Positions 54,883 through 63,671 of a stretch of DNA of 64,000 nucleotides are shown piece by piece (the first letter of the stretch is position 1; each line of letters starts with the position of its first letter). Below the pieces are notes generated by a model. The model had not been told where the DNA came from and did no database searches. It worked only from the letters and a program-made list of their open reading frames with translations. Where the stretch lies: assembly GCF_002931055.1 (NCBI RefSeq), contig NZ_PSXX01000004.1, positions 215,947 to 279,946 of the forward strand. The letters are read 5' to 3'. This DNA is from Pseudoclavibacter sp. AY1H1. GTDB taxonomy: Bacteria; Actinomycetota; Actinomycetes; Actinomycetales; Microbacteriaceae. A program made the position numbers and the translations under genes.

Positions 54883-55281
54883 ATGTGCCGAGTTGCAGGC
54901 GGAAGCCGCACATCCGAAGCCGACTACGACCACATCGTGGAGGCCGACTCTCTGCCGAGGCCGAGGTCCGGCGACACGTGGACGCGTGAGCGCGGGTACG
55001 CGGTGAAGGTGGCCGGCGACGACTGGCTGTTCTTCGCGAACCTCGCGGCCGCGTACACGTTCGGCCGCGCGGGCCACATGTCGGCGCGGTCCACGAGCTG
55101 GTCCGTGCGGGAAGCGGTCGACGAGATCAAGTTCGACGAGCAGACGGGACGCGAGGTGCGCACCCTGCATCTGCTCTTCGGGGCGGACCACGCGAATCGC
55201 AGCGCAGCGAGCGACCGCGAGCTGCTCACCAGCTTCGTCGCGAGTGTCAGCGAAAGCCCAGCGTCACCGCTCTTCTCGTAG
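54883..55281 (+). CDS. Hypothetical small soluble protein
   Basis: A 132-residue protein starting MCRVAGGSRTSEADYDHIVEA, without signal peptide or membrane segment. It contains a central WLFFANLAAAYTFGRAG and an RTLHLLFGADHANR segment; no family was recognised. A G-rich run precedes the ATG. The stop codon lies inside a 16-bp tandem array, so the 3' end could vary between strains. Coding character (GC-rich third positions) supports expression. Confidence 0.55.
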   Translation: MCRVAGGSRTSEADYDHIVEADSLPRPRSGDTWTRERGYAVKVAGDDWLFFANLAAAYTFGRAGHMSARSTSWSVREAVDEIKFDEQTGREVRTLHLLFGADHANRSAASDRELLTSFVASVSESPASPLFS

Positions 55282-55342
55282 ACGAACCGGCTCGTAGACG
55301 AACCTGCTCAGAGACGAACCTGCTCAGAGACGAACCTGCTCG
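55278..55342. repeat. 16-bp tandem repeat spanning a stop codon
   Basis: Four units near GAGACGAACCTGCTCA (one of 17 bp) start at the end of the hypothetical gene. The first unit supplies its TAG. Confidence 0.82.
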
Positions 55343-55465
55343 GAGGCCCCGTCTCGGAGATATCCCGACTCGGACGTTTCCCTCGCAGGCGGCTCGTCAC
55401 AGGGCAACCGTCGCCGAACGCCGCAATCCAGCGCAGAACGATCGTCCTCCTGCGAGAATGCGGAC

Positions 55466-56086
55466 ATGCCTGAAGCGAAGCGTCGCATCTCCGTTGTCCT
55501 GTTCGAGGGGTTCGAGCTCCTCGACGTGTTCGGCCCGGTGGAGCTGTTCCGGCTCGACCCGTCGCTCTTCGACGTCGAGCTGATCGCACCGCACGCTGGG
55601 CCGGTGCGCAGCTCGCAGGGACCCGAGGTCATCGCAACCAGCGGCTTCGCCGACGCCACGCGGCCCGACATCGTGCTCGTCCCCGGTGGGCAGGGCACGC
55701 GCGCCCTCGCCGTCGACGCCGGGTTCCTCGGCTGGCTCGCTGAGTGGGCGGCGGATGCGCGCCTCGTGACGTCCGTCTGCACGGGTTCCGCGCTGCTCGC
55801 GGCGGCCGGTCTGCTCGACGGGTTCCGGGCCACCTCCAACAAGCGGGCGTTCGCCTGGGCGGCGTCGCACGGCACCTCGGTCGAGTGGATCCCGCAGGCG
55901 CGTTGGGTCGAGGACGGAAACCGGTGGACATCCTCCGGGGTGGCCGCGGGGATGGACATGACCGCCGCCATCATCGCCTCGATCCACGGCGCTGACGTCG
56001 CGGCGAGGGTCAGCGACGCCGCCGAACTCGACGTGCACACGGACGCGAGCTGGGACCCGTTCGCCGAGAAGAACGGACTCGCCTGA
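55466..56086 (+). CDS. DJ-1/PfpI-family protein
   Basis: A 206-residue glutamine-amidotransferase-like protein with nucleophile Cys105 in VTSVCTGSALLAAAGLL, an acidic residue at ELLD and VLVPGGQG before it. The VCTGS elbow matches the GATase1-like, isonitrile-hydratase or AraC-linked subgroup more than PfpI proteases. GAGAAT ends 6 nt before the ATG. The TGATG junction with the next small gene suggests co-translation. Substrate is unknown. Confidence 0.88.
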   Translation: MPEAKRRISVVLFEGFELLDVFGPVELFRLDPSLFDVELIAPHAGPVRSSQGPEVIATSGFADATRPDIVLVPGGQGTRALAVDAGFLGWLAEWAADARLVTSVCTGSALLAAAGLLDGFRATSNKRAFAWAASHGTSVEWIPQARWVEDGNRWTSSGVAAGMDMTAAIIASIHGADVAARVSDAAELDVHTDASWDPFAEKNGLA

Positions 56087-56313
56087 TGGCCCTGGAGCTC
56101 CGCCCGAACTGCGAACGCTGCGACATCGACCTGCCCCCGCACGCTGAGGCCTACATCTGCACCTTCGAGTGCACGTGGTGCGGCGACTGCGTGGCCACGT
56201 TCGAGAGTCGGGCGTGCCCGAACTGCGGCGGCAACCTCGAGCGTCGCCCCGTGCGCCCGGCCTCGAAGCTCGCCGCGAACCCGCCGAGCACCGTTCGGGT
56301 GCACGGCGGGTAG
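56086..56313 (+). CDS. DUF1272 zinc-ribbon-like small protein
   Basis: A 75-residue protein with eight cysteines in CxxC-type pairs (9/12, 25/29, 32/35 and 44/47), matching DUF1272. The family is predicted to bind zinc; its role is unknown. The start overlaps the preceding stop by one base. The polar C-terminal 25 residues look unstructured. Confidence 0.9.
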   Translation: MALELRPNCERCDIDLPPHAEAYICTFECTWCGDCVATFESRACPNCGGNLERRPVRPASKLAANPPSTVRVHGG

Positions 56314-56370
56314 CGACGCGGCTCGGGACGCTCCGGCCAGGCCCACACGAAGATCAGGCCCGCACGAACG

Positions 56371-57420
56371 CTAAGCCCGCACGAGCACCTTCATGCCCTT
56401 GCCCGCGCGGAGGCTCTCGATCGCCCCGACCACGTCGTCGACGGCGACGTCGTCGACCCAGCCGTCAGCCGTGTATCCGCCAGCCGCCATCGCGGCGATG
56501 ACCGCGTCGAAGTCGCTCTGCAGGTAGGCGAGGGTGCCCACGATCGCCGTCTCGCCCATGACGAGCTGCGTCGGCAGGAAATCCATGGGCCGCTCGTGGA
56601 TGGCGACGACCACGACGCGCCCACCGGGAGTCAGGTTCGCGAGCGAGGCCGCGACAGCTGGCCCGACTCCGGCAGCGTCGAAGGCGACATCCACGCCATC
56701 CCCGCCAGTGATCTCAGCAACCCGAGCCGAGAGGTCCTCCGTCGTCGGGTCGACGAGGTTCGCCGCTCCGACCCCGGCGATCGCAGACCGGCGACCCTCG
56801 CTCGGCTCGGACACAATGACCGTCTCGACGCCCTTGGCGCGCAACGCGAACCACACGCCGATGCCGATCGGGCCGGCACCCGAGATGAGCGCCGTCTGCC
56901 CAGCCTGCACGCCGCTCTGCTCGACCGCGTGCCATGCGACCGCCATCGGCTCGACGAGCGCCCCCAGGCGCAGGTCGACGTTCTCGGGCAGCACGTGCAG
57001 CTTGCTCGCATCCACCGTCGTGAATTCGGCCATGCCCCCACCGTGCGAGGAGAGGCCGTGGAAGCCGATCTTCGTGCACACGTTCGGCTTGCCGCGACGG
57101 CAGGCCGCGCACTCGCCGCACGCGTAGATCGGCCACACCGCGACGCGGTCGCCGAGCTGCACCGAGTCGACGCCCTCGCCGAGCTCGACGACGGTTCCGG
57201 AGAACTCGTGGCCCAGGATCTGCGGCGGCAGCGAACCCGTGACGGGGTGCGGATGCTCGAAGTCGAGGCCCGAGCTCTCCGGCGCGTAGTAGACGTGCAG
57301 ATCGGAGCCGCAGATGCCGGCGTACGCGTTGCGCAGCTTCACCTGGCCCGGGCCCGGCGTGGGTTCGGCGACCTCCTCGACGCGCACGTCCTCCTTGCCG
57401 TGGAACACCGCGGCCTTCAT
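56371..57420 (-). CDS. Zinc-dependent medium-chain alcohol dehydrogenase, butanediol-dehydrogenase-like
   Basis: A 349-residue enzyme; the long open frame upstream belongs to another frame over the SDR gene. The catalytic zinc site is Cys37 and His71-Glu72; the structural zinc uses Cys101, Cys104, Cys107 and Cys115. The NAD site is GAGPIGIGVWFALRAKG, with Glu/Ser after VIVSEPSE. PHPVTGSLPPQILGHEF and length fit (R,R)-butanediol or related diol dehydrogenases. It overlaps the SDR stop by 4 bp, so the two likely act in one alcohol or polyol pathway. Confidence 0.9.
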   Translation of the reverse strand: MKAAVFHGKEDVRVEEVAEPTPGPGQVKLRNAYAGICGSDLHVYYAPESSGLDFEHPHPVTGSLPPQILGHEFSGTVVELGEGVDSVQLGDRVAVWPIYACGECAACRRGKPNVCTKIGFHGLSSHGGGMAEFTTVDASKLHVLPENVDLRLGALVEPMAVAWHAVEQSGVQAGQTALISGAGPIGIGVWFALRAKGVETVIVSEPSEGRRSAIAGVGAANLVDPTTEDLSARVAEITGGDGVDVAFDAAGVGPAVAASLANLTPGGRVVVVAIHERPMDFLPTQLVMGETAIVGTLAYLQSDFDAVIAAMAAGGYTADGWVDDVAVDDVVGAIESLRAGKGMKVLVRA

Positions 57421-58226
57421 GCGAGGAACTTCCGCAGGTCGGGGTAGCCGGTCGTCGACCAGGCGCCGTCGACGACCAGGTTGTCGCCGGAGATGTAGGA
57501 AGCATCGTCGCTCGCGAGGAACAGCGCGGCCGACGCGATCTCCTCCGGCTGCGCCGCGCGGCGGAAGGGGATGCGCTCGTCGTACGCCTCCTGCACGCCG
57601 GGAATGTCGGTGAGGCCCTTCGTGAGCGGGGTCGCGACGAGGCCGGGCGAGACGGCGTTCACGCGGATGCCGTGCTCGCCGAGCTCGAGCGCCGCCTGCT
57701 TCGTGAGCATGACGGCCGCGGCCTTGGAAGCCGTGTAGCCGACACCGAAGTGCATCGGCACGAGCGAGTTGAGGGAGGCGACGTTGACGATCGCCCCAGG
57801 CTTGCCCTCGGCGAGGAACTGGCGGGCCGCGAGGCGGGTGCCGTTGAAGGCGCTGTAGAGGTTGAGGCGGACCGTGAAGTCCCAGTCGGCGAACGAGATG
57901 TCGGTGAGCGTGCCCGAGCGGGAGCCTCCCGCGACGTTGAAGAGCGCGTCCAGCGTGCCGAATTTCTCGACCGTCTCGGCGATCAGACCTGCGAAGTCGT
58001 CCTCGTCGGTCACGTCGGTGCGGCGGCCGATGACATCGCCGCCGAAGGTCTCGCCTGCTGCGGCGACGAGCTCGGCGTTGATGTCGGCGACGACGACGCT
58101 GGCGCCTTCGGCGACGAGGCGCTCCGTGATCTTCGCCCCGATGCCCGAGACACCTCCCGTGACGATCGCGACCTTGCCGGCGAATCGGCCCGCGCCGGTT
58201 GCCGTCCTGTCTGCTGCTTGCGACAT
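57417..58226 (-). CDS. Short-chain dehydrogenase/reductase
   Basis: A 269-residue classical SDR with the cofactor motif TGGVSGIG (23-30), acidic Asp48 in ADIN favouring NAD, NVAG at 97-100, Ser151 in NVASLNS, and catalytic Tyr164-x3-Lys168 in YTASK. It forms an operon with the zinc alcohol dehydrogenase and is divergent from a TetR regulator. Two dehydrogenases suggest stepwise oxidation of a diol or sugar alcohol; the substrate is unknown. Confidence 0.92.
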   Translation of the reverse strand: MSQAADRTATGAGRFAGKVAIVTGGVSGIGAKITERLVAEGASVVVADINAELVAAAGETFGGDVIGRRTDVTDEDDFAGLIAETVEKFGTLDALFNVAGGSRSGTLTDISFADWDFTVRLNLYSAFNGTRLAARQFLAEGKPGAIVNVASLNSLVPMHFGVGYTASKAAAVMLTKQAALELGEHGIRVNAVSPGLVATPLTKGLTDIPGVQEAYDERIPFRRAAQPEEIASAALFLASDDASYISGDNLVVDGAWSTTGYPDLRKFLA

Positions 58227-58340
58227 TGCTCACTCCGTTCTGCCCGCCGTCGTTGGCGTGCGTTTCCAGCGTACGCCGGTTATCAGGCACCTGTCAGATA
58301 GTTTGCTGTGGACCCACCCTTCAGCCCATAGGGTGGGCGG

Positions 58341-58931
58341 ATGGATCCGCGTCAGGCACGAACACGCGCCGCCCTCCGCGCGGCGATCTACGAGCTCGCG
58401 GCCGCGCAGCCCATCGCCGATGTCACCGTGGCGCAAGTCGCCAGAGCCGCCAGCATCACCCGCGACACCTTCTACCGGCACGCGGCGACGCCAGAGCACC
58501 TCCTCGCGGCGTTCCTTGGCGAGGAGATCGACACCCTCATGGCACCCCTCGAATCACTGCCGGCCAGCAGCGGCAGCGAGCTCAGCGTCTTCGACGAACC
58601 GGAGCGCGAGCTCCTGCGGCACGTTGCTCGCCACGCGAAGATCTACCGCAACGCCATGTCGCCGCGACTCACCGGGGCCGTCCGCGACACCCTCGTCGAC
58701 CGCATCGAGACCGGCCTCCGCACGCACCTCGACCGCCACCCCGAGATCGCGCCGACAGCCCAGCCCGGCATCGACCGCGAACGCCACGCGCGCCTCCTCA
58801 TCGCCTACGCCGGCGGAGGCACCGTCAGCGCCATCGAGGAGTGGCTCCGGTCCGGGGAGGTCGACGACGTGGATGCGGCAGCCCGCACGATCATCGCTGC
58901 CTCCCCCGATTGGTGGCTCGGCCGGGCGTAG
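58341..58931 (+). CDS. TetR-family regulator of the SDR/ADH pair
   Basis: A 196-residue protein with helix-turn-helix YELAAAQPIADVTVAQVARA followed by ASITRDTFYRHAATPEHLL and a ligand-binding C-terminal half. TAGGGT ends 6 nt before the ATG (leaderless type). It is divergent from the dehydrogenase operon over 114 bp, so it most likely controls that operon. Confidence 0.88.
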   Translation: MDPRQARTRAALRAAIYELAAAQPIADVTVAQVARAASITRDTFYRHAATPEHLLAAFLGEEIDTLMAPLESLPASSGSELSVFDEPERELLRHVARHAKIYRNAMSPRLTGAVRDTLVDRIETGLRTHLDRHPEIAPTAQPGIDRERHARLLIAYAGGGTVSAIEEWLRSGEVDDVDAAARTIIAASPDWWLGRA

Positions 58932-59086
58932 GCCTGGAGTGGCCGGGGTGGGCCGGCGGCCGGCGCCCGGCAGCGACCCGCATGTTTTGACGACGCTGTT
59001 TCCTGAGCGTGGCAGCAGGCTGGGAGTTGCGTGACCATGCCCCGGTCACGGGTCCGCGACGCCGTCCGGCGGCTAGCGTCGCTCTG

Positions 59087-60412
59087 ATGACCACCACCTC
59101 GAACGGCGACGCCCAGCCAACGAAGCAGTCTGCGCAGCAGGCAGCGAAACAGGCTGCACAGCAGCCGACACAGCAGCCCACGCTCACCACGTACCGCGTG
59201 CTCGTCATCGGCGGCGGAAACGCGGGCCTCTCCGTCGCGGGCCGACTGCAGCGAGCCGGCATCCCCGACATCACCGTCATCGAGCCGCGCGTCAACCACG
59301 TCTACCAGCCCATGCTCTCGCACGTCGCCGGCGGCACCGCGAAGGCGAGCCAGGCGACTCGACCGCAGGCCGACGTCATGCCAACGGGAGTGACGCTCCT
59401 CCGCGACGCCGTCGCCTCCGTCGACCCCGAGACCTCATCGCTGGTCCTCGAATCCGGCCGACGAGTCGGCTACGAGCACCTCATCGTCTGCCCGGGCATC
59501 GTGCAGGACTGGGATGCGATCCCCGGCCTGCGCGCAGCCCTGCAGTCGCCGCGCGTCGCATCCAGCTATGAGATCAGGCTCGCCGACAAGACATCGCACC
59601 TTCTCCGCGACCTGCGGGACGGCACCGCCGTGTTCGTGCAGGCCCCCGAGCCTGCCTCGTTCGCCGGTGCCATCCAGAAGCCCATGTACCTGGCGTGCGA
59701 CTACTGGCGCGCACGGGGCGTGCTCGACCGCATTCGGGTCGTGCTGGTGCTGCCGGACGCGACGCCGCTCGGCGTGCCGGAGATCGACGCGGAACTCGAG
59801 CGCAAGGTCGCCGAATACGGCATCGAGGTGCGCCGCGAATCGCGGCTCAGCGAGGTGATCGCCGACAGCAGCACCGCGGTCATCGGCAAGGCGACTGTCG
59901 GTACCACGGCCGACGTCGAAGGCGAGTCCGAGCGCATCCACTACGACGCCCTCGTCGTGGAACCCCCGCAGCGGGCTCCCGCCTGGATCGCCGAGGCGGG
60001 TCTCGCCGCGGCGGCGCCCCTGACCGACAGCGAGGCTGGATTCGTCGATGTGGACGGGCGCACCCTGCAGCACCGGCGCTACCCGAACGTGTGGTCGCTC
60101 GGCGACGCCGCCGTCTCGGGGAGCCAGCGCTCCGGCGGGGCACTGCGGAAGCAGACGAAGGCCCTCGCCGAGAACCTCGTCGGCGTGCTCGGCGGAAAGG
60201 GCGCGCGGAGCGAGTACGACGGCTACACCGTCGCCCCGTTCACCGTCTCGCGCTCGAGCGTGGTCTTCGCGGAGTTCGACGCCGACGGGCAGCAGCGCCC
60301 GAGTATCCCCTTCTGGAAGGGACTCGCGCGCGAGCGTCGGCTCACCTGGGTCTTCGACCGACGCGTGCTGCCGTGGGTCTACTGGAACCTCATCCTCAAG
60401 GGCCGCGCGTAG
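59087..60412 (+). CDS. SQR-like FAD-dependent oxidoreductase lacking redox cysteines
   Basis: A 441-residue flavoprotein from the ATG at 59087 (TAGCGT ends 7 nt before it). After a Gln-rich tail (QSAQQAAKQAAQQ) come the FAD motif VLVIGGGNAGLSVAGRL and a YQPMLSHVAGG segment like sulfide:quinone oxidoreductases of the mitochondrial type. RTLQHRRYPNVWSLGDAA matches the second FAD motif. At the two places where, as I recall, the human enzyme has catalytic Cys (CAGAPQK and GDCTN), this protein has FAGAIQK and GDAAV. It is therefore probably not a functional sulfide oxidase. Confidence 0.85.
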   Translation: MTTTSNGDAQPTKQSAQQAAKQAAQQPTQQPTLTTYRVLVIGGGNAGLSVAGRLQRAGIPDITVIEPRVNHVYQPMLSHVAGGTAKASQATRPQADVMPTGVTLLRDAVASVDPETSSLVLESGRRVGYEHLIVCPGIVQDWDAIPGLRAALQSPRVASSYEIRLADKTSHLLRDLRDGTAVFVQAPEPASFAGAIQKPMYLACDYWRARGVLDRIRVVLVLPDATPLGVPEIDAELERKVAEYGIEVRRESRLSEVIADSSTAVIGKATVGTTADVEGESERIHYDALVVEPPQRAPAWIAEAGLAAAAPLTDSEAGFVDVDGRTLQHRRYPNVWSLGDAAVSGSQRSGGALRKQTKALAENLVGVLGGKGARSEYDGYTVAPFTVSRSSVVFAEFDADGQQRPSIPFWKGLARERRLTWVFDRRVLPWVYWNLILKGRA

Positions 60413-60456
60413 CGTGAGGCGATTCGCGAGAGGTGCTGGCCGGGTTTCACTCAGGC

Positions 60457-60771
60457 TCAGGCGATGACGACGGCCGTGCCGTAGGCGACGATCTCCTGGT
60501 AGTTCTGGTCGATCTCGTTCGAGTCGTAGCGCATCGCGACGACGGCGTTCGCTCCGGCCGCCTCCGCTGCCGCCTTGAGGCGAGCGACGGCTTCCGCCCG
60601 GGCCTGCTCGAGCTGCGTCGTGAGGCCCTTCAGCTCACCGCCGCCGAGCGACTTGAAACCGGCCGCGAACTGCGCACCGATGTTCCGCGAGCGCACGGTG
60701 AGGCCCGAGACCTCGCCGATGACGCTCGAGATGGATGTGCCGGGAACGTCATTGGTCGTCACGATGATCAT
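60457..60771 (-). CDS. YbjQ/UPF0145 family protein
   Basis: A 104-residue protein beginning MIIVTTNDVPGTSISSVIGEVSGLTVRSRNI and ending in GANAVVAMRYDSNEI, both diagnostic of the YbjQ/DUF74 family, which forms pentameric rings. Function is not established. The length is the normal one for the family. Confidence 0.93.
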   Translation of the reverse strand: MIIVTTNDVPGTSISSVIGEVSGLTVRSRNIGAQFAAGFKSLGGGELKGLTTQLEQARAEAVARLKAAAEAAGANAVVAMRYDSNEIDQNYQEIVAYGTAVVIA

Positions 60772-60875
60772 GAGGGAACGCTACCGAATCCGGGGCACCA
60801 CGGGAAGTACTCGGACACCTCCTCCGGCTCGAGCGGAAGGCTCGCTCGGGACGCTCGTGTGGGAGGCTCGAGAGC

Positions 60876-61163
60876 ATGAAGCGTGCGCTCGCCATCGTCA
60901 CCGTCGTGCTGGGGCTCAGCCTCGCCGCCCTCGCGGCTGCCGCCGCCTTCGGTCCTGCCGGCGCCCTCGCGGCTGCCCACCCGGACACGGCCGGCCCGGG
61001 CACTGCCGAGTTCCTCGTGGGCCTCGGCTACGCCGGCCTCATGCTGGTGCCCGCGAGCGCGCTCGTGCTGCTTGTCCTTGGCCTGATCGCCCTCGTGCGC
61101 ATCGCACGCACGGACGCGTCAGCCAACCGGGCCGCACGACGCTCTCCGTCCTCGAGCGACTGA
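60876..61163 (+). CDS. Small two-helix membrane protein
   Basis: A 95-residue protein with membrane helices at about 4-30 and 45-73 separated by a short Gly/Pro-rich external loop, and a basic, Ser-rich tail. No family was recognised. It precedes the tRNA-Arg terminator and is transcribed toward it. Confidence 0.6.
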   Translation: MKRALAIVTVVLGLSLAALAAAAAFGPAGALAAAHPDTAGPGTAEFLVGLGYAGLMLVPASALVLLVLGLIALVRIARTDASANRAARRSPSSSD

Positions 61164-61184
61164 GACGGCCCCACGACGGCAAAC

Positions 61185-61211
61185 AAAAAAGGCCCGCTTT
61201 CGCGAGCCTTT
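61185..61211 (-). terminator. Rho-independent terminator of the tRNA
   Basis: Reading the minus strand, AAAGGCTCGC pairs with GCGGGCCTTT around a GAAA loop (one G-T pair) and is followed by six T. It is the clearest intrinsic terminator in the window. Confidence 0.92.
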
Positions 61212-61265
61212 CCTGCATCTGTCTCAACACAGAGCTTCGTACTGAGCTTGGAAGCTCTGGTACCG

Positions 61266-61338
61266 TGCGCCCGAAGGGATTCGAACCCCTAACCTTCTGA
61301 TCCGTAGTCAGATGCTCTATCCGTTGAGCTACGGGCGC
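61266..61338 (-). tRNA. tRNA-Arg (anticodon ACG)
   Basis: The 73-nt cloverleaf has acceptor arms GCGCCCG/CGGGCGC, a D-arm GCTC...GAGC, anticodon stem TCTGA/TCAGA with loop CTACGGA (anticodon ACG, wobble A presumably converted to inosine) and T-loop GGTTCGAATCC. No CCA is encoded. A terminator follows about 55 bp downstream. Confidence 0.96.
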
Positions 61339-61504
61339 CCAGTCTTTCGCTTGCGCGATTGACCAGGGGATAGCTTACACACGACCCTGGCGCACCGCAA
61401 ACCCGGCGGGTCGCCCGCCATTTCGGGCAAGACCACGAACGATCCGCGCGCGCCCATGCAGACGCACAATGCTCGGACGAAACCCCCGGAGTACCCTCGA
61501 ACGA

Positions 61505-62794
61505 GTGACCCCTGACCGCGCCAGCACCCCGAAGCCCCCATCCACCGGCAACCCCTGGCTCGGACACCTCGGCGGGTCCCGCGACTACCGACGCATTCAA
61601 CTCGCGATGCTCTGCGCGGGGTTCGCGACGTTCGCGCAGCTCTACGCCCCACAGGCGCTGCTGCCCGAGATCTCGACGACCTTCGCGATCGACCCCGCGA
61701 CGGCGGCGCTCATGGTGTCGATGGGCACCCTCGGCGTCGCCATCTCCGTCCTGCCCTGGTCGATAGCAGCCGACCGGATGGGGCGCGTTCGCGCCATCAC
61801 GATCTCCATCTCGAGCGCCACCGTGCTCGGTCTGCTCATGATCCTCATGCCGAGCTTCGAGCTGGCGCTCGCGCTGCGCCTTCTCGAGGGGCTCGCGCTC
61901 GGCGGCGTCCCCGCCTGCGCCATCGCCTACCTCAACGAGGAGCTGCACCCCACTGCCGCTGCAGGAGCAGCCGGCACCTTCGTCGCCGGCAACACCCTCG
62001 GTGGACTCGGTGGCCGCATCGTGCCGACCCCCGTCGCCGAGCTCCTCGACTGGCGGCTGGGCCTCCTCACCGTGTCCCTCATCTCCGTCGCCATGGCGGT
62101 GCTCTTCATCTGGCTCATCCCCAAGCCGCGCGGGTTCGCCCCGCTCGCCAAGCACGCGGGCGGAACCCTCGGCGCGAGCATCGGCCGCGCATGGAAGGCC
62201 ATCGCCGCGCACCTCTCCAGCACCAGGATGCTCGGCCTCTTCGCGCAGGGCTTCTTCCTCATGGGCGGATTCGTCGCCGTCTACAACTTCCTCGGCTTCC
62301 ACCTCACCCAGTCGCCCTACTTTCTCCCCGTCTGGCTCGTGTCGCTCGTCTTCGTCACCTACCTCGCCGGCTCGTTCTCCTCGCCCTTCATCGCTCGCCT
62401 CGCCGGCCGTCACGGACGCAAGGTCGTGCTCCTCGCATCCACGGCCGTCTCCCTCGGCGGCCTCGCGCTCACCCTCGCGCCGCAGCTGTGGCTCGTCATC
62501 ACCGGCCTCGCGATCTTCACGGCCGCCTTCTTCGGCGCGCACTCCGTCGCCGTCGGCTGGGCAGGCGCCTACCCGACCCGCGGCCGCGCCCAAGCAACCG
62601 CGCTCTACAACCTCGGCTACTACGGCGGTTCAAGCCTCTTCGGGTTCCTCGGCGGCGTCTTCTTCCAGCACTTCGACTGGCCGGGCGTCATCTGGATGGT
62701 CGGTGGCCTCACCATCATCGCCGGGCTCCTCGCCCTCTTCCTGCTCCCCTGGAAGGGTGAGACCGCCGCCACCCAGGCGGTTCGCGTCCCCTGA
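61505..62794 (+). CDS. MFS transporter, YnfM-like
   Basis: A 429-residue transporter with 12 predicted helices, the MFS motif A-type loop AADRMGRVRAI between helices 2 and 3 and LAGRHGRKVVLL between helices 8 and 9. FATFAQLYAPQALLPEISTTF at the start and YNLGYYGGSSLFGFLGG near the end resemble the YnfM group. The GTG at 61505 is chosen because TACCCT ends 7 nt upstream (leaderless) and helix 1 begins after about 35 polar residues. Substrate is unknown. Confidence 0.9.
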   Translation: MTPDRASTPKPPSTGNPWLGHLGGSRDYRRIQLAMLCAGFATFAQLYAPQALLPEISTTFAIDPATAALMVSMGTLGVAISVLPWSIAADRMGRVRAITISISSATVLGLLMILMPSFELALALRLLEGLALGGVPACAIAYLNEELHPTAAAGAAGTFVAGNTLGGLGGRIVPTPVAELLDWRLGLLTVSLISVAMAVLFIWLIPKPRGFAPLAKHAGGTLGASIGRAWKAIAAHLSSTRMLGLFAQGFFLMGGFVAVYNFLGFHLTQSPYFLPVWLVSLVFVTYLAGSFSSPFIARLAGRHGRKVVLLASTAVSLGGLALTLAPQLWLVITGLAIFTAAFFGAHSVAVGWAGAYPTRGRAQATALYNLGYYGGSSLFGFLGGVFFQHFDWPGVIWMVGGLTIIAGLLALFLLPWKGETAATQAVRVP

Positions 62795-62993
62795 CCCGCC
62801 AACGCGCAGCGTCGTCGCACGTCCGCAACCGCAACTTCACGTAATCGTCACAGGCAACCCCGCGCGGGGCCTGCCAAGGTGAACGCCGAAGTGCGACGCT
62901 AGGAACGCGCGCACACGCCGCCCCACGCACGCGGCACCGGCACGCTGCCCCAGCACCGCATCCCAACCCAGCACCGACACAGAAGGAGGGCAC

Positions 62994-63671
62994 ATGACGA
63001 AGGCGCCCACCTCTACCAGCACATCGACCTTCGACAGCGCCACCCAGCTGGCCGCCGTCACCCGTTCGGTGCGGATGCAGGAACTCGACGGCCACGACGG
63101 CTTCGTCATCACCCTCACGCAGACGTTCGCCGCGAAGCGCAGCTCGCTGTGGTCGGCGGCCACCGAGATCGCCCGCCTCGCCCAGTGGTTCGCGCCCGTC
63201 GACGGCAGCCTGCGCCAGGGCGGCACCTACCAGATCCAGGACAACGCGCACGGGCACATCACCGGCTGCCACGCCCCGGACTCGTTCACGCTGACCTGGG
63301 AGTACGACGGCGAGCACACGCACATCGAGGCCCACTTCACGAAGGTCGACGAGGCCCACGCCACGCTCACCCTCGAACACCACTCCCCGACCGACGAGGA
63401 GACGTGGCCCAAGTTCGGCGTCGGCGCGACCGGAGTCGGCTGGGACCTGAGCTTCGCGAGCCTCGCCCACCACCTCGAGGCTGGCGCGACCGTTCCCCTC
63501 GAGACAACCTCGTGGGTGCGGGGCGACGACGCGCGGAGCTTCCTCATGCTGAGCGCCGAATCGTGGGCGGATGCCTCCATCGCTGCCGGCTCGGACGAGG
63601 CAGACGCTCGCGCCGCGCAGAAACGCACCACCGACGCCTACCTCGACGGCCTCGACGCGGCAGACGCCTGA
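62994..63671 (+). CDS. SRPBCC (AHSA1-like) domain protein
   Basis: A 225-residue cytosolic protein. FVITLTQTFAAKRSSLWSAATEIARLAQWFAPVDGSLRQGGTYQI and LTWEYDGEHTHIEAHF are typical of the Aha1-homology/START-like fold, a ligand-binding cup. A C-terminal helical tail (about 170-225) is extra. AAGGAGG five nt before the ATG is a strong ribosome site. Function in this subgroup is not known; polar small-molecule binding is likely. Confidence 0.85.
   Translation: MTKAPTSTSTSTFDSATQLAAVTRSVRMQELDGHDGFVITLTQTFAAKRSSLWSAATEIARLAQWFAPVDGSLRQGGTYQIQDNAHGHITGCHAPDSFTLTWEYDGEHTHIEAHFTKVDEAHATLTLEHHSPTDEETWPKFGVGATGVGWDLSFASLAHHLEAGATVPLETTSWVRGDDARSFLMLSAESWADASIAAGSDEADARAAQKRTTDAYLDGLDAADA

Noticed and set aside
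61289..62593. A long minus-strand open frame over the MFS gene and tRNA
   Set aside because: It reads through the tRNA gene in antisense-like low complexity and lacks any motif.
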